The position numbers and the translations under genes were made by a program. A stretch of 64,000 nt of DNA from Gymnodinialimonas sp. 202GB13-11. Lineage in GTDB: Bacteria > Pseudomonadota > Alphaproteobacteria > Rhodobacterales > Rhodobacteraceae. Where the stretch lies: positions 1,612,001-1,676,000 of the forward strand of contig NZ_JBFRBH010000001.1 in NCBI RefSeq assembly GCF_040932485.1, in the 5' to 3' direction. Below, piece after piece: positions 54,709 through 63,980 of the stretch (position 1 is the first letter of the stretch; each line of letters opens with the position of its first letter). Below the pieces are notes generated by a model that saw only the letters and a list, made by a program, of their open reading frames with translations, was not told the DNA's origin and did no database searches.

Positions 54709-54736
54709 TTGCACTTCACGACGTCGTGGGGTGCAA
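54709..54736. promoter_or_regulatory. 28-base dyad upstream of the outer-membrane protein gene
   Basis: TTGCAC at 54709-54714 and GTGCAA at 54731-54736 flank a central perfect palindrome ACGACGTCGT at 54718-54727, with 3-base gaps on each side. It lies 96 bases upstream of the outer-membrane protein start and 38 bases after the eda stop. No U-run follows, so an operator is likelier than a terminator. Confidence 0.5.
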
Positions 54737-54773
54737 TTTGACGGCCAAAAGCCGCCGAGCAGACCTGCAGGGA

Positions 54774-55412
54774 TCAGCGAAGCGTTGCCGCGTCCGCCGC
54801 GAGCCGCTTGATTTCAGCCCAGTCGCCCTTAGCGACCGCATCTTTCGGCGCGACCCATGACCCGCCTGCGCAGATCACGTTGGGCAGGCTGAGATACTCC
54901 AATGCGTTGGACGGCGACACACCCCCGGTCGGGCAGAACGCGACCTGTGGGATCGGTGCGCCGATGGCCTTGAGCGCGGGCGCGCCGCCATTGGCCTCGG
55001 CCGGGAAAAACTTCAGCATGTCAAAGCCTTGATCGTAGAGGGCCATGACCTCGGTCGCGGTGGCCGCGCCTGGCAGCAGAGGCAGTTCGTTGGCAATGCA
55101 GGCGTCGATCAGCTTTTGCGTCGCGCCCGGTGAGACACCGAAGCGCGCGCCTGCAGCTTTTGCCTGTTCGACGTCGGTGGGCGTCAGCAAGGTCCCTGCC
55201 CCCACGACCCCGCCATCAACGGTGGCCATTTCCCGGATCACGTCGAGGGCCGCGTCTGTGCGCAGCGTGACTTCGAGGGCGGGCAAGCCCCCGTCGACCA
55301 ACGCCTGAGCAAGCGGAGCGGCTTGGGCCGCGTCCTCGACCACGAGCACCGGGATGATTGGGGCGAGGCCCGCGATCCGGCGCGCTTCGTTGGATTGGGC
55401 TTGAGGCATCAT
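54774..55412 (-). CDS. eda: KDPG aldolase
   Basis: A 212-residue class I aldolase cleaving 2-keto-3-deoxy-6-phosphogluconate to pyruvate and glyceraldehyde-3-phosphate, the last step of Entner-Doudoroff. The Schiff-base lysine is in F-D-M-L-K-F-F-P-A-E, the catalytic Glu in A-L-E-V-T-L-R-T, and G-A-G-T-L-L and C-P-T-G-G-V complete the barrel. Two adjacent ATGs are possible; the upstream one is used. It follows edd on the same strand after 183 bases that contain a copy of the intergenic repeat. Confidence 0.92.
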   Translation of the reverse strand: MMPQAQSNEARRIAGLAPIIPVLVVEDAAQAAPLAQALVDGGLPALEVTLRTDAALDVIREMATVDGGVVGAGTLLTPTDVEQAKAAGARFGVSPGATQKLIDACIANELPLLPGAATATEVMALYDQGFDMLKFFPAEANGGAPALKAIGAPIPQVAFCPTGGVSPSNALEYLSLPNVICAGGSWVAPKDAVAKGDWAEIKRLAADAATLR

Positions 55413-55435
55413 GGGATTGGTCTTTCGTTTTATCA

Positions 55436-55590
55436 GGGTTTGCGCCCGCTTCGCGGTCGCAGGAGCAGATTTTTTGGGAAAAATCTGGGGCGACACAGGG
55501 CGCCGTGTGGGTGGACGTGGGAACCGGTTGCGCGGTTTGAGAGGGTCGGAGCCTCCGGCAGAGGTTTTCCTGGCAAGATGAAAGACCGGA
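55436..55590. repeat. Intergenic repeat, copy 2
   Basis: Between edd and eda. It shows the same order as the copy at 23796-23945: CGCTTCGCGG block, hairpin CAGATTTTTT-GGG-AAAAATCTG then GGGG, variable middle, and end block CCGGCAGAGG-TTTTCC-TGGCAAGATGAAAG. The stem sequences differ but pairing is kept, which supports a selected structure. Lying inside the edd-eda message it could protect or separate the two coding parts. Confidence 0.6.
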
Positions 55591-55595
55591 GGCGT

Positions 55596-57401
55596 CTAGA
55601 CAACCACCCCGGCGCCCGCCGTTGCGGGGCCTGCGGTTTGGCGGAAGATTTCGAACATCTCACGGCCTACGCCATGGGCGTTGGCGGAAAGGTCGGGTTG
55701 TGCGGCGGGGCGGTCGGCGACGCCTTCAGTCAAAACGTTGAGCGTGCCGGATTTCGCGTCAACGCGGATCATGTCACCGTTCTGGACCTTGCCGATCAGG
55801 CCGCCATCGAGCGCTTCGGGGGCGACGTGGATGGCAGCAGGCACTTTGCCCGACGCGCCGGACATGCGCCCATCGGTGACAAGCGCCACCTTATGGCCCC
55901 TGCCCTGTAGCACCGACAGGACCGGCGTGAGGTTGTGCAATTCCGGCATGCCATTGGCCTTGGGGCCCTGGAAGCGGACGACAACGACCACATCACGGTC
56001 AAGATCGCCGTTCTGGAACGCCGCTTTGACGTCGGCTTGGGAGTGGAAGACGGCCGCGGGCGCTTCGATGATGTGGCGTTCGGGATCGACGGCGGAGACT
56101 TTCATCACGCCGAGGCCGAGATTGCCGGAGAGTTCCTTTAGGCCGCCGGTGGGTTGGAACGGGTCGGCCGGCGCGCGGAGGATCTTTTCGTTCAGGCTAT
56201 CGGTGGGGCCGTCGCGGTAGGCCACGGCTCCGTCCTTCAGGACCGGCTCCTGACGGTAGAGGTCAAGCCCCTCGCCGGCGGCGGTTTTCACATCGCCATG
56301 CATCAGGCCCGCATCGAGCAACTTGCCAATCATGTATTGTAGGCCGCCCGCCGCGTGGAAGTGATTCACGTCGGCAAGACCGTTGGGGTAGACGCGTGCC
56401 ATCAGGGGCGTCGTGTCGGATATGTCGTTGAAATCGCGGCATTCGAGGATCACGCCTGCGGCGCGGGCCATGGCGATCAGGTGGATCACCAGATTGGTGG
56501 AGCCGCCCGTGGCCATCAGGCCCACAAGACCGTTCACAAAGGCCTTTTCGTCGAGGATATCGGCGACCGGCGTATATTCATTGCCTAAGCCTGTGATTTG
56601 GGCCGCGCGTTCTGTGGCGGCAACAGTCAGCGCCTCTCGCAGGGGGGTGCCGGGGTTCACGAAGCTCGCGCCCGGCATATGCAGGCCCATGAATTCCATC
56701 AGCATCTGGTTGGAATTGGCCGTGCCGTAGAAGGTGCAGGTGCCGGGGCCGTGGTAGGAGGCCATTTCGGCCTTCATCAGCTCTTCCCGGCCGATATTGC
56801 CCTTGGCGAATTCCTGACGGACTCGGGCTTTTTCGTCGTTCGGCAGGCCGGAGACCATGGGGCCTGCGGGCACAAAGAGGCCGGGCAGATAGCCGAAGGT
56901 GGCGGCCGCGATCACAAGGCCGGGGACGATCTTGTCACAGACGCCCAGATAGAGGGCCGAGTCGAAGGTGTTATGGCTGAGCGCCACGCCCGCCGCCAAT
57001 GCGATCACATCGCGGGAGAAGAGCGAGAGTTCCATCCCCACCTGGCCTTGCGTGACACCATCGCACATCGCAGGCACGCCGCCCGCGACTTGCGCCGTGG
57101 CCCCTGCCCCGCGCGCGGCCTCCTTGATAATGTCCGGGTAATCCTTGAACGGCTGATGCGCCGAAAGCATGTCGTTATAGGCTGTGACGATCCCGATATT
57201 AGGCGCGCGTTCCGCGACTAGCGCGTCCTTGTCGGCCCCCATCGCGGCGTAGGCATGGGCCTGGTTGCCACAGGTCAGATGGGCCCGGCGTGGGCCCGCC
57301 TCAGCCAGTTGGCGCATGCGGTCAAGATAAGGTTCCCGCGTCGGGCGGGAGCGTTCGATGATGCGGTCGGTGACTTCTGCAATACGGGCGTCGAGGGGCA
57401 T
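55596..57401 (-). CDS. edd: Phosphogluconate dehydratase
   Basis: A 601-residue Fe-S dehydratase converting 6-phosphogluconate to KDPG. Signatures of the IlvD/Edd family: Cys ligand in [31 protein letters not shown], and [10 protein letters not shown]. The ATG at 57401 follows AGGAAGAG; an in-frame extension reaches past the operator and is not used. A TGTTAGCGCTAACA palindrome lies 51 bases upstream. Partner of eda. Confidence 0.94.
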   Translation of the reverse strand: MPLDARIAEVTDRIIERSRPTREPYLDRMRQLAEAGPRRAHLTCGNQAHAYAAMGADKDALVAERAPNIGIVTAYNDMLSAHQPFKDYPDIIKEAARGAGATAQVAGGVPAMCDGVTQGQVGMELSLFSRDVIALAAGVALSHNTFDSALYLGVCDKIVPGLVIAAATFGYLPGLFVPAGPMVSGLPNDEKARVRQEFAKGNIGREELMKAEMASYHGPGTCTFYGTANSNQMLMEFMGLHMPGASFVNPGTPLREALTVAATERAAQITGLGNEYTPVADILDEKAFVNGLVGLMATGGSTNLVIHLIAMARAAGVILECRDFNDISDTTPLMARVYPNGLADVNHFHAAGGLQYMIGKLLDAGLMHGDVKTAAGEGLDLYRQEPVLKDGAVAYRDGPTDSLNEKILRAPADPFQPTGGLKELSGNLGLGVMKVSAVDPERHIIEAPAAVFHSQADVKAAFQNGDLDRDVVVVVRFQGPKANGMPELHNLTPVLSVLQGRGHKVALVTDGRMSGASGKVPAAIHVAPEALDGGLIGKVQNGDMIRVDAKSGTLNVLTEGVADRPAAQPDLSANAHGVGREMFEIFRQTAGPATAGAGVVV

Positions 57402-57451
57402 TTGCGCACTCTTCCTGCTGGCAAGCGTTTCAATTTGGCCTCGCCCTAACA

Positions 57452-57465
57452 TGTTAGCGCTAACA
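57452..57465. promoter_or_regulatory. LacI-type operator upstream of edd
   Basis: TGTTAGCGCTAACA is a perfect 14-base palindrome, 51 to 64 bases upstream of the edd start. The same core, GTTAGCGCTAAC, stands before zwf at nearly the same distance. Confidence 0.7.
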
Positions 57466-57561
57466 CGTCCATGCGAAAACCGGACAATGTGATGCCTTTT
57501 GCCGCCATGCGACCATGGGTCTGCACAAATGCCGACACAAAGCGCAATCATCGCATGAGCC

Positions 57562-57933
57562 ATGATTGACGCGACCCTGCCCCGATTGCGTGCGATGCGC
57601 ACCGGCCCGCTGCATCCCCGCGGGATGGCCGAAGCAATCCTGTACGTCTCGCTTGGGATTATCGCCGTGCCGGTCGGTGGAACGGCGGAAATCGTCTTGC
57701 TCTATGGCGAAGTGACACCGCTTGTAGCCCTGCCGCCAAACCCATCGATCTTTCACACCGCGACGCTGCTTTTGCTTTTCGCAGGCTACCGTCTGATCCT
57801 GCCCGCGCGGTGGGATATGAGCCTTGCTATGGGGGCGGGTTTTGCCGCCATGGCCCTGCTGGAAACGCGGCTGGCCGAGGCCTTTCCCCATGTCTGGATG
57901 AAGATTTACGAGCTTGCACTGTATTTGTGTTAG
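57562..57933 (+). CDS. Hypothetical membrane protein
   Basis: A 123-residue unrecognised protein with three hydrophobic stretches (about 24-48, 66-78 and 86-100), probably integral to the inner membrane, and a basic N-terminus (R-L-R-A-M-R). Its stop overlaps the stop of the convergent BLUF gene by 4 bases. It is divergent from edd. The assignment as a gene rests on frame length, codon use and membrane-protein character. Confidence 0.55.
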   Translation: MIDATLPRLRAMRTGPLHPRGMAEAILYVSLGIIAVPVGGTAEIVLLYGEVTPLVALPPNPSIFHTATLLLLFAGYRLILPARWDMSLAMGAGFAAMALLETRLAEAFPHVWMKIYELALYLC

Positions 57934-58337
57934 GCGGCCCCAGAATGACGCTTGGCGATGGCGTTGAATACAGCGTGAAAGTCATCCGCCCCTGCCTGAT
58001 CAAGCGCGCCCTCTGCCACCTGCCCCTCGGACCAGGCCCAGGAATGCGCCGGGTCGTGCAGCATATCCCAGTCTGAGAACAGGCGCGTGTCCGAGGGGGC
58101 GTCGTAACGCGTGATCACTTCAACATGGCGGTCATCGCGGGCGATACGCTCCAACGTGTTGCGGACCGCGCCATCATTGCCTTCGAGGAATTGAAGATAG
58201 ACATCCCGGCGACACACCAACGCGCCCGTTATGCCGTCACGCTTGTTGCAGCGCCGCGCATCGGCCAGCAGCCCGTTGAGGAGGTTCGCATCGTAGCCAA
58301 ACGGTGTGGACGAATAGATGATCTGGGTGACACTCAT
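57930..58337 (-). CDS. BLUF-domain blue-light sensor
   Basis: A 135-residue short BLUF protein binding FAD and sensing blue light. The flavin-contact residues of the family are present: Tyr8 in I-I-Y-S-S, Asn31 in C-N-K-R-D-G-I-T-G, Gln49 in Y-L-Q-F-L-E-G, and Trp90 and Met92 in S-D-W-D-M. A short C-terminal tail (about 97-135) has no output domain, so it must signal by protein contact, as PixD and similar proteins do. The ATG at 58337 is preferred over an upstream one. Its neighbour, an AraC regulator, is divergent and a possible partner. Confidence 0.9.
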   Translation of the reverse strand: MSVTQIIYSSTPFGYDANLLNGLLADARRCNKRDGITGALVCRRDVYLQFLEGNDGAVRNTLERIARDDRHVEVITRYDAPSDTRLFSDWDMLHDPAHSWAWSEGQVAEGALDQAGADDFHAVFNAIAKRHSGAA

Positions 58338-58455
58338 GGGCGCGCTCCACTGACGGATGGGCGACCTTAGACTGAAGGCGGTGCGAAAGTCACATACGAT
58401 CAAGCGCGTGTTCGATTGGACTGGCTAAACAGGGCGCATTGCAACGGAGAGAGCC

Positions 58456-59271
58456 ATGGCGTTGATGAACCGACTGATCTGGCAGATCGAAGCCCACCTT
58501 GATGAGGCGCTGACCCTTGCCGATCTGGCGGATCGGTGTGGAGTAAACGTGCATCACATGTGCCGGGCGTTTCAGCAGGCGACCGGATTGTCGATCATGT
58601 CCTACATCCGTGCGCGGCGGCTGACACGGGCCGCGCGTGAGATGGCAGGTGGAGAGGCGGACATTCTGAGCGTCGCGCTGGAGGCGGGCTATGGCTCTCA
58701 CGAGGCATTTACGCGGGCCTTTGTGGCTTATCTGGGGGTGCGGCCCTCAGACGTCAAAAAGACGCGTGATCTGAGTGACTTGAAGCTTATGGAGCCTTTG
58801 GAAATGGATAAATCAATGCTTGTGGATGTGGCAGAACCCGAGATACGGGAACACGCCCCCTTTCGCGTGGTGGGCCTTGGCACGGATGTACGCGGGTTCG
58901 ACATCAGCGCAGTGCCCGGCCTTTGGCAGAGCTTTGCGCAGCGCTATCTGGAAATCGGGCCGCCCGGCGTGACCTACGGGGTCAGCTATGACATCGGTGA
59001 GGCTGGCGATTTCCACTACATGGCCGGGATGGAAGGGCCGAACGTGCCCGACGGCATGAAGACGGTCGATATCCCCGGTGGGCGCTATGCGGTGTTTACC
59101 CATAAGGGCGGGATCGGGGATTTGCCGAAGACGATCTATTCGATCTGGAACCGCGCGCTGCCTGATGCAGGTTTGGAGCCCGCGATTGCGCCGGAATTCG
59201 AGCGGTATGATGAGCGGTTCGACCCGGTGACTGGGCGCGGCGAGGTGGAAATCTGGATTCCTCTCTCCTAA
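58456..59271 (+). CDS. AraC-family regulator with GyrI-like effector domain
   Basis: A 271-residue regulator. Residues about 5-100 form the two helix-turn-helix units (L-T-L-A-D-L-A-D-R-C-G-V-N-V-H-H-M-C-R-A-F and I-L-S-V-A-L-E-A-G-Y-G-S-H-E-A-F-T-R-A-F). Residues about 120-271 follow the GyrI/SOUL-like small-molecule-binding fold (F-R-V-V-G-L-G-T-D ... I-P-G-G-R-Y-A-V-F-T-H-K-G). The architecture resembles Rob/SoxS-related multidrug sensors. It is divergent from the BLUF gene with 118 bases between. Confidence 0.88.
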   Translation: MALMNRLIWQIEAHLDEALTLADLADRCGVNVHHMCRAFQQATGLSIMSYIRARRLTRAAREMAGGEADILSVALEAGYGSHEAFTRAFVAYLGVRPSDVKKTRDLSDLKLMEPLEMDKSMLVDVAEPEIREHAPFRVVGLGTDVRGFDISAVPGLWQSFAQRYLEIGPPGVTYGVSYDIGEAGDFHYMAGMEGPNVPDGMKTVDIPGGRYAVFTHKGGIGDLPKTIYSIWNRALPDAGLEPAIAPEFERYDERFDPVTGRGEVEIWIPLS

Positions 59272-59328
59272 CGTGATCCATGCCCGGCTACGATTTCGTC
59301 GGGCATTGACCAAAGAAGCGTAAAAACG

Positions 59329-60090
59329 ATGGCTGGTTTTTTCGGAAGACTGTTTTCCAAGCGATCTGCGAAAGACGGAAGCCGATCGGCGTCCAAGGCA
59401 AAAGCGCTGTTCACGTCAAAAGGCGAAGTCCAGCTTGAGCCAAAAGCGAAAGGGCAACCCGCCTCTGTCGATGCAAGGGCCGCGCAAATTCAGGCCACCA
59501 AGACGCAAATCCGGTACTGGCAAATAAGATGGCATGACCTGTTCGATGCCGATCAGAGTTTGATTGCCGCCGGAGAGTTTGAGCGCCCCGCCCCCCTGCC
59601 CGAGCGGGAAGATCTGGATTTCCGCCTGATCTTTGGCCTTCGCCAAGCCGAACTTGCCACCCGGGAAGCCTGTTTCGCGCCGTTTCCGAATGGGGAAGAG
59701 ATGGCGGCGCGCTTTGACCAGTTTCTCACCTCTCCGTTAGAACTGTTGTCGGAGCAGGAGGCGCGCGCGGGCGTGGCCGAGATTGCGCAGATGCTGCCTG
59801 CGATGGACCCACATGAAGAGGTCAATTTCGCCAAGATCACGGTGATCGACTGCGATACGCAGGAGGGAATGGACGCCCTGCGCAAGACGGATAACCTGAC
59901 ATACACGTTGGAGAACACGCCCGTTCATCCCTACGGTTCACAGAATTCTACCGCTGTCGCAGCCCGTGTGTTTCTGACCGAACCCCTCTATGCATCGGCC
60001 GGGAACTATTACCATCTGCGCGATTGGGTCACGGGCGCGATGTTCGATCCGCGTTGGGACGCATTGCAGGGGATCTTGTACCGGCTTTGA
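59329..60090 (+). CDS. Hypothetical protein
   Basis: A 253-residue protein with no recognised domain. The first 45 residues are basic and low in complexity (F-S-K-R-S-A-K-D-G-S-R-S). A globular alpha/beta part follows, with aromatic motifs (I-R-Y-W-Q-I-R-W-H-D-L) and a C-terminal Y-Y-H-L-R-D-W-V. No signal peptide. It is 57 bases after the AraC gene on the same strand and may be co-transcribed. Confidence 0.65.
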   Translation: MAGFFGRLFSKRSAKDGSRSASKAKALFTSKGEVQLEPKAKGQPASVDARAAQIQATKTQIRYWQIRWHDLFDADQSLIAAGEFERPAPLPEREDLDFRLIFGLRQAELATREACFAPFPNGEEMAARFDQFLTSPLELLSEQEARAGVAEIAQMLPAMDPHEEVNFAKITVIDCDTQEGMDALRKTDNLTYTLENTPVHPYGSQNSTAVAARVFLTEPLYASAGNYYHLRDWVTGAMFDPRWDALQGILYRL

Positions 60091-60247
60091 CATGGCGGAT
60101 GGGAGGTCCGCGTGGATGATGAAGATGCCATCGTTCTGGCAAGGCGTCACGTGGGGGCTCCGGCTTAGCGAAAGCTGATTTTCTAAGCGACGATTTCTAC
60201 TGATCCATTGATCGTCCTCAGTCGGCGCCAGCCTTCCATCCAGACGA

Positions 60248-61147
60248 TCAGGACTGCCGAGGCAAAGCAGCGCGCTTCAGGATCGCGTCCGGGCCAACAC
60301 GCGCCGGAAACAGCGCCCAATCCTCAATCGCAAAAGCCGCCGCCGCAGCGGCAAAGCGTCCGGCGTCGGTCAGGGAAAAACCGACACGCAGCGCGTGCCA
60401 GAGGGCAACCGAAAACGCATCCCCTGCCCCATTGCTATCCTGCATCTGCGCAAAGCATGGCGGCACGTAAGTGTTGCCTTCGCGGCGGTGAATCGAAGCC
60501 CCTTTCTCTGCGTGGGTCACAACGATTGTGTGGGCTCGACCGGATAGGAGCTTGGCAACCACCGGCTCGGGTTTAGGCAGAGCCACATCTGACAACTGGA
60601 TGACATCGGCATGCTCGATAAATGCGTCATACCAAGGGTTTGCGCCGTCATAGTCGTGCAGGTCCAGCAGGATTTCGGCCTTGGTCCGACCAAGCAATAG
60701 CAACAATTTGCGAGAGGATTGCGCGAGCGACAGAAAGATCGTGTCCGCGCCCCGGATAGCATTGGCGGCACGATCCAAATCCAGCGCAGGATGGTCTGGC
60801 CCGTTTGACAGGAACAGGGAATAGCGCCCACCTGCGCGATCCATAATGTTAAGATGGTGTGGGGTTGGATCGGTCTGTACATCAACCAACATCTCGATCC
60901 CCCGCTCGGCACAGGCGGCTTGCACCTGTCGCCCATGCGGGTCGTCCCCCAGAACGCACTGAAGAACCGGCTTGTAACTCAATTCCGCCAAAGCCATGGC
61001 CTTGCCCGCCCCGGTGGAACCGACGCCTTCGCGTTCAGACGCATTGAACAGGGTCGTCGATCTGCCCTGCGGCAAGGCGTCGACATAGACCATGCGGTTC
61101 CAACTGGCCGCGCCGAGCACCAGGACGTTGTGAGGCTCGGCCGTCAT
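60248..61147 (-). CDS. PfkB-family sugar kinase
   Basis: A 299-residue ribokinase-fold kinase. The catalytic base is Asp243 in S-N-G-A-G-D-A-F, with a preceding G-S-T-G-A-G-K-A motif near residue 43 and T-H-A-E-K-G-A in the ATP region. Candidate substrates include fructose, ribose, 2-keto-3-deoxygluconate or a keto-sugar. It starts 12 bases after the aglK stop, so it is part of the alpha-glucoside operon, perhaps phosphorylating a product of AglA. If it acts on KDG it would feed the eda reaction, but this is a guess. Confidence 0.83.
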   Translation of the reverse strand: MTAEPHNVLVLGAASWNRMVYVDALPQGRSTTLFNASEREGVGSTGAGKAMALAELSYKPVLQCVLGDDPHGRQVQAACAERGIEMLVDVQTDPTPHHLNIMDRAGGRYSLFLSNGPDHPALDLDRAANAIRGADTIFLSLAQSSRKLLLLLGRTKAEILLDLHDYDGANPWYDAFIEHADVIQLSDVALPKPEPVVAKLLSGRAHTIVVTHAEKGASIHRREGNTYVPPCFAQMQDSNGAGDAFSVALWHALRVGFSLTDAGRFAAAAAAFAIEDWALFPARVGPDAILKRAALPRQS

Positions 61148-61159
61148 GCAGCAAGTGCC

Positions 61160-62293
61160 TTAGTGCGGTTGCACGCCCGGCAGGAAAACCGTTTCATCGC
61201 GGTAGAGCAGGCTGACGCCGTCCTTGAAGACATGCACCTTGTCTGCCGATGCGGTCAGTTTCACATCCGAGCCGCGCAGGTCCTTGTGGATACCGGCCAG
61301 CTTGCCGATGACCGGATCATCTTCTGCATTGGCACGCGCGAAATACAGCAGCGTGACTTCACCCAAGGCTTCGGTGATCTCGACCGTGCCATGATAGGCA
61401 AAGTCGGACCCATCCGCCTCGACCATGTCTTCGGGTCGGATACCAACCTCGACCTCGGCGCCCATATCGGCGTCGGTGGAGGGATAGTTGGATGTGATTG
61501 TGCCACCACCCTGCTCCATCTCAAGTGTTGTCGTAGCGCCGGTGCCAACAATCTTGCCGTTCATCAGGTTCATGGCGGGTGAGCCGATGAACTTGGCCAC
61601 AAAGGTCGAATTCGGCTTTTCGTAGAGCGTGAGCGGGCTGCCCACCTGGGCGACGCCACCACCGGCCAGAACCACGATGCGCGAGGCCAAGGTCATCGCC
61701 TCCACCTGGTCATGGGTTACGTAGATCATTGTCGAGTCCGGCATCTCTTCCTTGAGCTGCGCGATCTGGATGCGGGTGGCCACGCGCAGACTCGCGTCAA
61801 GGTTGGAGAGCGGCTCATCAAAAAGGTAAACCTTCGGGTCGCGTACGATGGAGCGGCCAATGGCGACGCGCTGGCGTTGCCCACCTGACAGTGCCTTGGG
61901 CAGACGGTCGAGGAAATTCTCAAGCTGCAGCTTGGCGGCGGCGGCCTCGACCTTGCGGTCAATCTCTTCTTTGCTGTCGCCCGCGATCTTGAGCGCGAAG
62001 GCCATGTTATCGCGCACCGTCATGTGGGGATACAAAGCGTAGGATTGGAACACCATTGCGATGCCACGCTCGGATGGCGGCACGTCATTGACGACCATAT
62101 CGTCGATCACCAACTCGCCACCGGTGATCTTTTCCAGTCCAGCGATCATTCGCAAAAGCGTGGACTTGCCGCAGCCCGAGGGACCAACGAACACGATCAA
62201 CTCGCCCTGTTCAATGTCCAGGTTGATGTCGCGCAGGACCTGCACAGTGCCACCATATGTCTTCTCGACGTCGGTCAGTTTCAGATTGGCCAT
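61160..62293 (-). CDS. aglK: Sugar ABC transporter ATP-binding protein (AglK/UgpC type)
   Basis: A 377-residue ATPase for alpha-glucoside uptake. Walker [10 protein letters not shown] at residues 37-45, ABC signature L-S-G-G-Q at 135-139, Walker B Y-L-F-D-E at 156-160, and a C-terminal OB/TOBE regulatory domain (about 245-377) as in MalK. It follows aglA after 5 bases. In Sinorhizobium the agl cluster has the same order, aglG-aglA-aglK. Confidence 0.9.
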   Translation of the reverse strand: MANLKLTDVEKTYGGTVQVLRDINLDIEQGELIVFVGPSGCGKSTLLRMIAGLEKITGGELVIDDMVVNDVPPSERGIAMVFQSYALYPHMTVRDNMAFALKIAGDSKEEIDRKVEAAAAKLQLENFLDRLPKALSGGQRQRVAIGRSIVRDPKVYLFDEPLSNLDASLRVATRIQIAQLKEEMPDSTMIYVTHDQVEAMTLASRIVVLAGGGVAQVGSPLTLYEKPNSTFVAKFIGSPAMNLMNGKIVGTGATTTLEMEQGGGTITSNYPSTDADMGAEVEVGIRPEDMVEADGSDFAYHGTVEITEALGEVTLLYFARANAEDDPVIGKLAGIHKDLRGSDVKLTASADKVHVFKDGVSLLYRDETVFLPGVQPH

Positions 62294-62298
62294 CGGTC

Positions 62299-63966
62299 TT
62301 ATCCCTCTGTCTTAATGTCGGTGCGCCGTGCAAAGCCGGCCTCGTATGGTGGCAACATCATTTCATCGCCCATCGGTTCGCCATCGAAGGGCGAGATGAT
62401 CCGTTCCCATGACCCATCGGCCAGCGGCACGCGTTGCGTTTCGTTGCTCAGGTTGAAGGTGCACAGCACCTCTTCGCCCTCATGGCAGCGGATGAATTCC
62501 ACCACCGGGCCCACGGCGCGGAGGCCGCGCATCGTGCCTTTGATCAAGGCCGGCTGCGTTTTGCGCCAGTGGATGATCTGGTTGTAGTAGAACAACATGC
62601 TTTCCTGCGCGCCGGTCTGCTTGGCGACCGCGCGCGCCAGATGTTCAGGTGCCACCGGCAGCCACGGCTTGGCCTCCGAGAATCCACCATTCTGGTTGTC
62701 TGCCACCCATGGTATCGGCGTCCGGCAGCCGTCGCGGCCTTTGAACTTGGGCCAGAAGCGGATGCCGTAGGGGTCCTGCAAATCCTCGAATGCGACATAG
62801 GCTTCGGTCAGGCCAAGCTCTTCGCCTTGATAGAGGCAGACCGAGCCGCGCAGGCTGAGAAGCAGCCCTGCGTAAAGTCGGATCGCTTCTTCGCTCAGCG
62901 CCCAACGGGAGGCATGGCGGACAACGTCATGGTTGGAAAACGCCCAACAGGCCCATCCGTCACCCACGGAATTCTCGTAATCCGTCAACACCTGCACTAC
63001 CCGGTCGGCATCCGGGGTCACGCCCGAGAGGAACTCGAACGAGTAGCACATGTGCATCTTGTCGCCGCCGGAGGTGTATTCGGCCTGAATCTCAAGGCCG
63101 TATTGCGCATCGCCCACTTCGCCCACAGCGGTGGCCGCCGGGTAGTCTTCCATCACTGCACGCAAGCGACGCAGGAACTCGAGGTTCTCGGGCCGGTTCT
63201 TGTCGTGGATGTGATCCTGCCAGTTATAGGGGTTCACTTCCGGTGCGATGGTGGCATTGCGCGCCTCTGGATCGAGGGCGGGATTGTCGCGCAGATCGGC
63301 ATCGTGGAAGTAGAAGTTGATCGTATCAAGGCGGAAGCCATCGACGCCGCGGTCCAGCCAGAAGCGCGCCACGGACAGCAATTCTTCCTGCACATCCGGG
63401 TTGTGGAAGTTCAGATCGGGCTGCTCTTTCAGGAAGTTGTGCAGGTAATACTGCATCCGTTCGCCGGACCATTCCCAGGCCGAGCCGCCGAAGATCGACA
63501 ACCAGTTGTTGGGCGGCGTGCCATCGGGCTTGGCATCGGCCCAGACATACCAATCGGCTTTGGCGTTGGTCTTGTTCTGCTGGCTTTCCTGGAACCAAGG
63601 GTGCTGGTTCGACGTATGGCTGAGCACCAGATCGATCAGCACCTTCAGCCCCAGATCATGGGCGCGTTTGATCAGCGCGTCGAAATCACCGAGCGTGCCG
63701 AACATCGGGTCCACGTCGCGGTAATCGCTAACGTCATAGCCGAAATCGAGCATGGGCGAGCGGAAGAAGGGTGAGATCCAGATCGCATCGACGCCAAGAT
63801 CGGCAATATGCTCCATCCGGTGGATGATGCCCGCCAGATCGCCGATCCCGTCGCCGTTGCTGTCCTGAAAGCTGCGCGGGTAGATCTGATAGATCACTGC
63901 GCCGCGCCACCAATCCTTGTCCGGTGCCACGATGTCGCCTTGGGGCATGTCCTGCATCAGGTTCAT
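62299..63966 (-). CDS. aglA: Alpha-glucosidase, GH13
   Basis: A 555-residue GH13 alpha-glucosidase acting in the cytoplasm on imported glucosides such as maltose, sucrose or trehalose. The barrel begins [15 protein letters not shown]; catalytic residues are nucleophile Asp214 (F-R-L-D-T), acid Glu283 (V-G-E-V-G) and His346-Asp347 (N-H-D-V-V-R). No signal peptide. It is preceded by the final codons of an ABC permease and followed by aglK. Confidence 0.93.
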   Translation of the reverse strand: MNLMQDMPQGDIVAPDKDWWRGAVIYQIYPRSFQDSNGDGIGDLAGIIHRMEHIADLGVDAIWISPFFRSPMLDFGYDVSDYRDVDPMFGTLGDFDALIKRAHDLGLKVLIDLVLSHTSNQHPWFQESQQNKTNAKADWYVWADAKPDGTPPNNWLSIFGGSAWEWSGERMQYYLHNFLKEQPDLNFHNPDVQEELLSVARFWLDRGVDGFRLDTINFYFHDADLRDNPALDPEARNATIAPEVNPYNWQDHIHDKNRPENLEFLRRLRAVMEDYPAATAVGEVGDAQYGLEIQAEYTSGGDKMHMCYSFEFLSGVTPDADRVVQVLTDYENSVGDGWACWAFSNHDVVRHASRWALSEEAIRLYAGLLLSLRGSVCLYQGEELGLTEAYVAFEDLQDPYGIRFWPKFKGRDGCRTPIPWVADNQNGGFSEAKPWLPVAPEHLARAVAKQTGAQESMLFYYNQIIHWRKTQPALIKGTMRGLRAVGPVVEFIRCHEGEEVLCTFNLSNETQRVPLADGSWERIISPFDGEPMGDEMMLPPYEAGFARRTDIKTEG

Positions 63967-63980
63967 GGCCGTATCGTTCC

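Noticed and set aside
59329-60090. Membrane-fusion or secretion role for the hypothetical protein after the AraC gene
   Set aside because: No signal peptide, lipobox or membrane helix; left as unknown.
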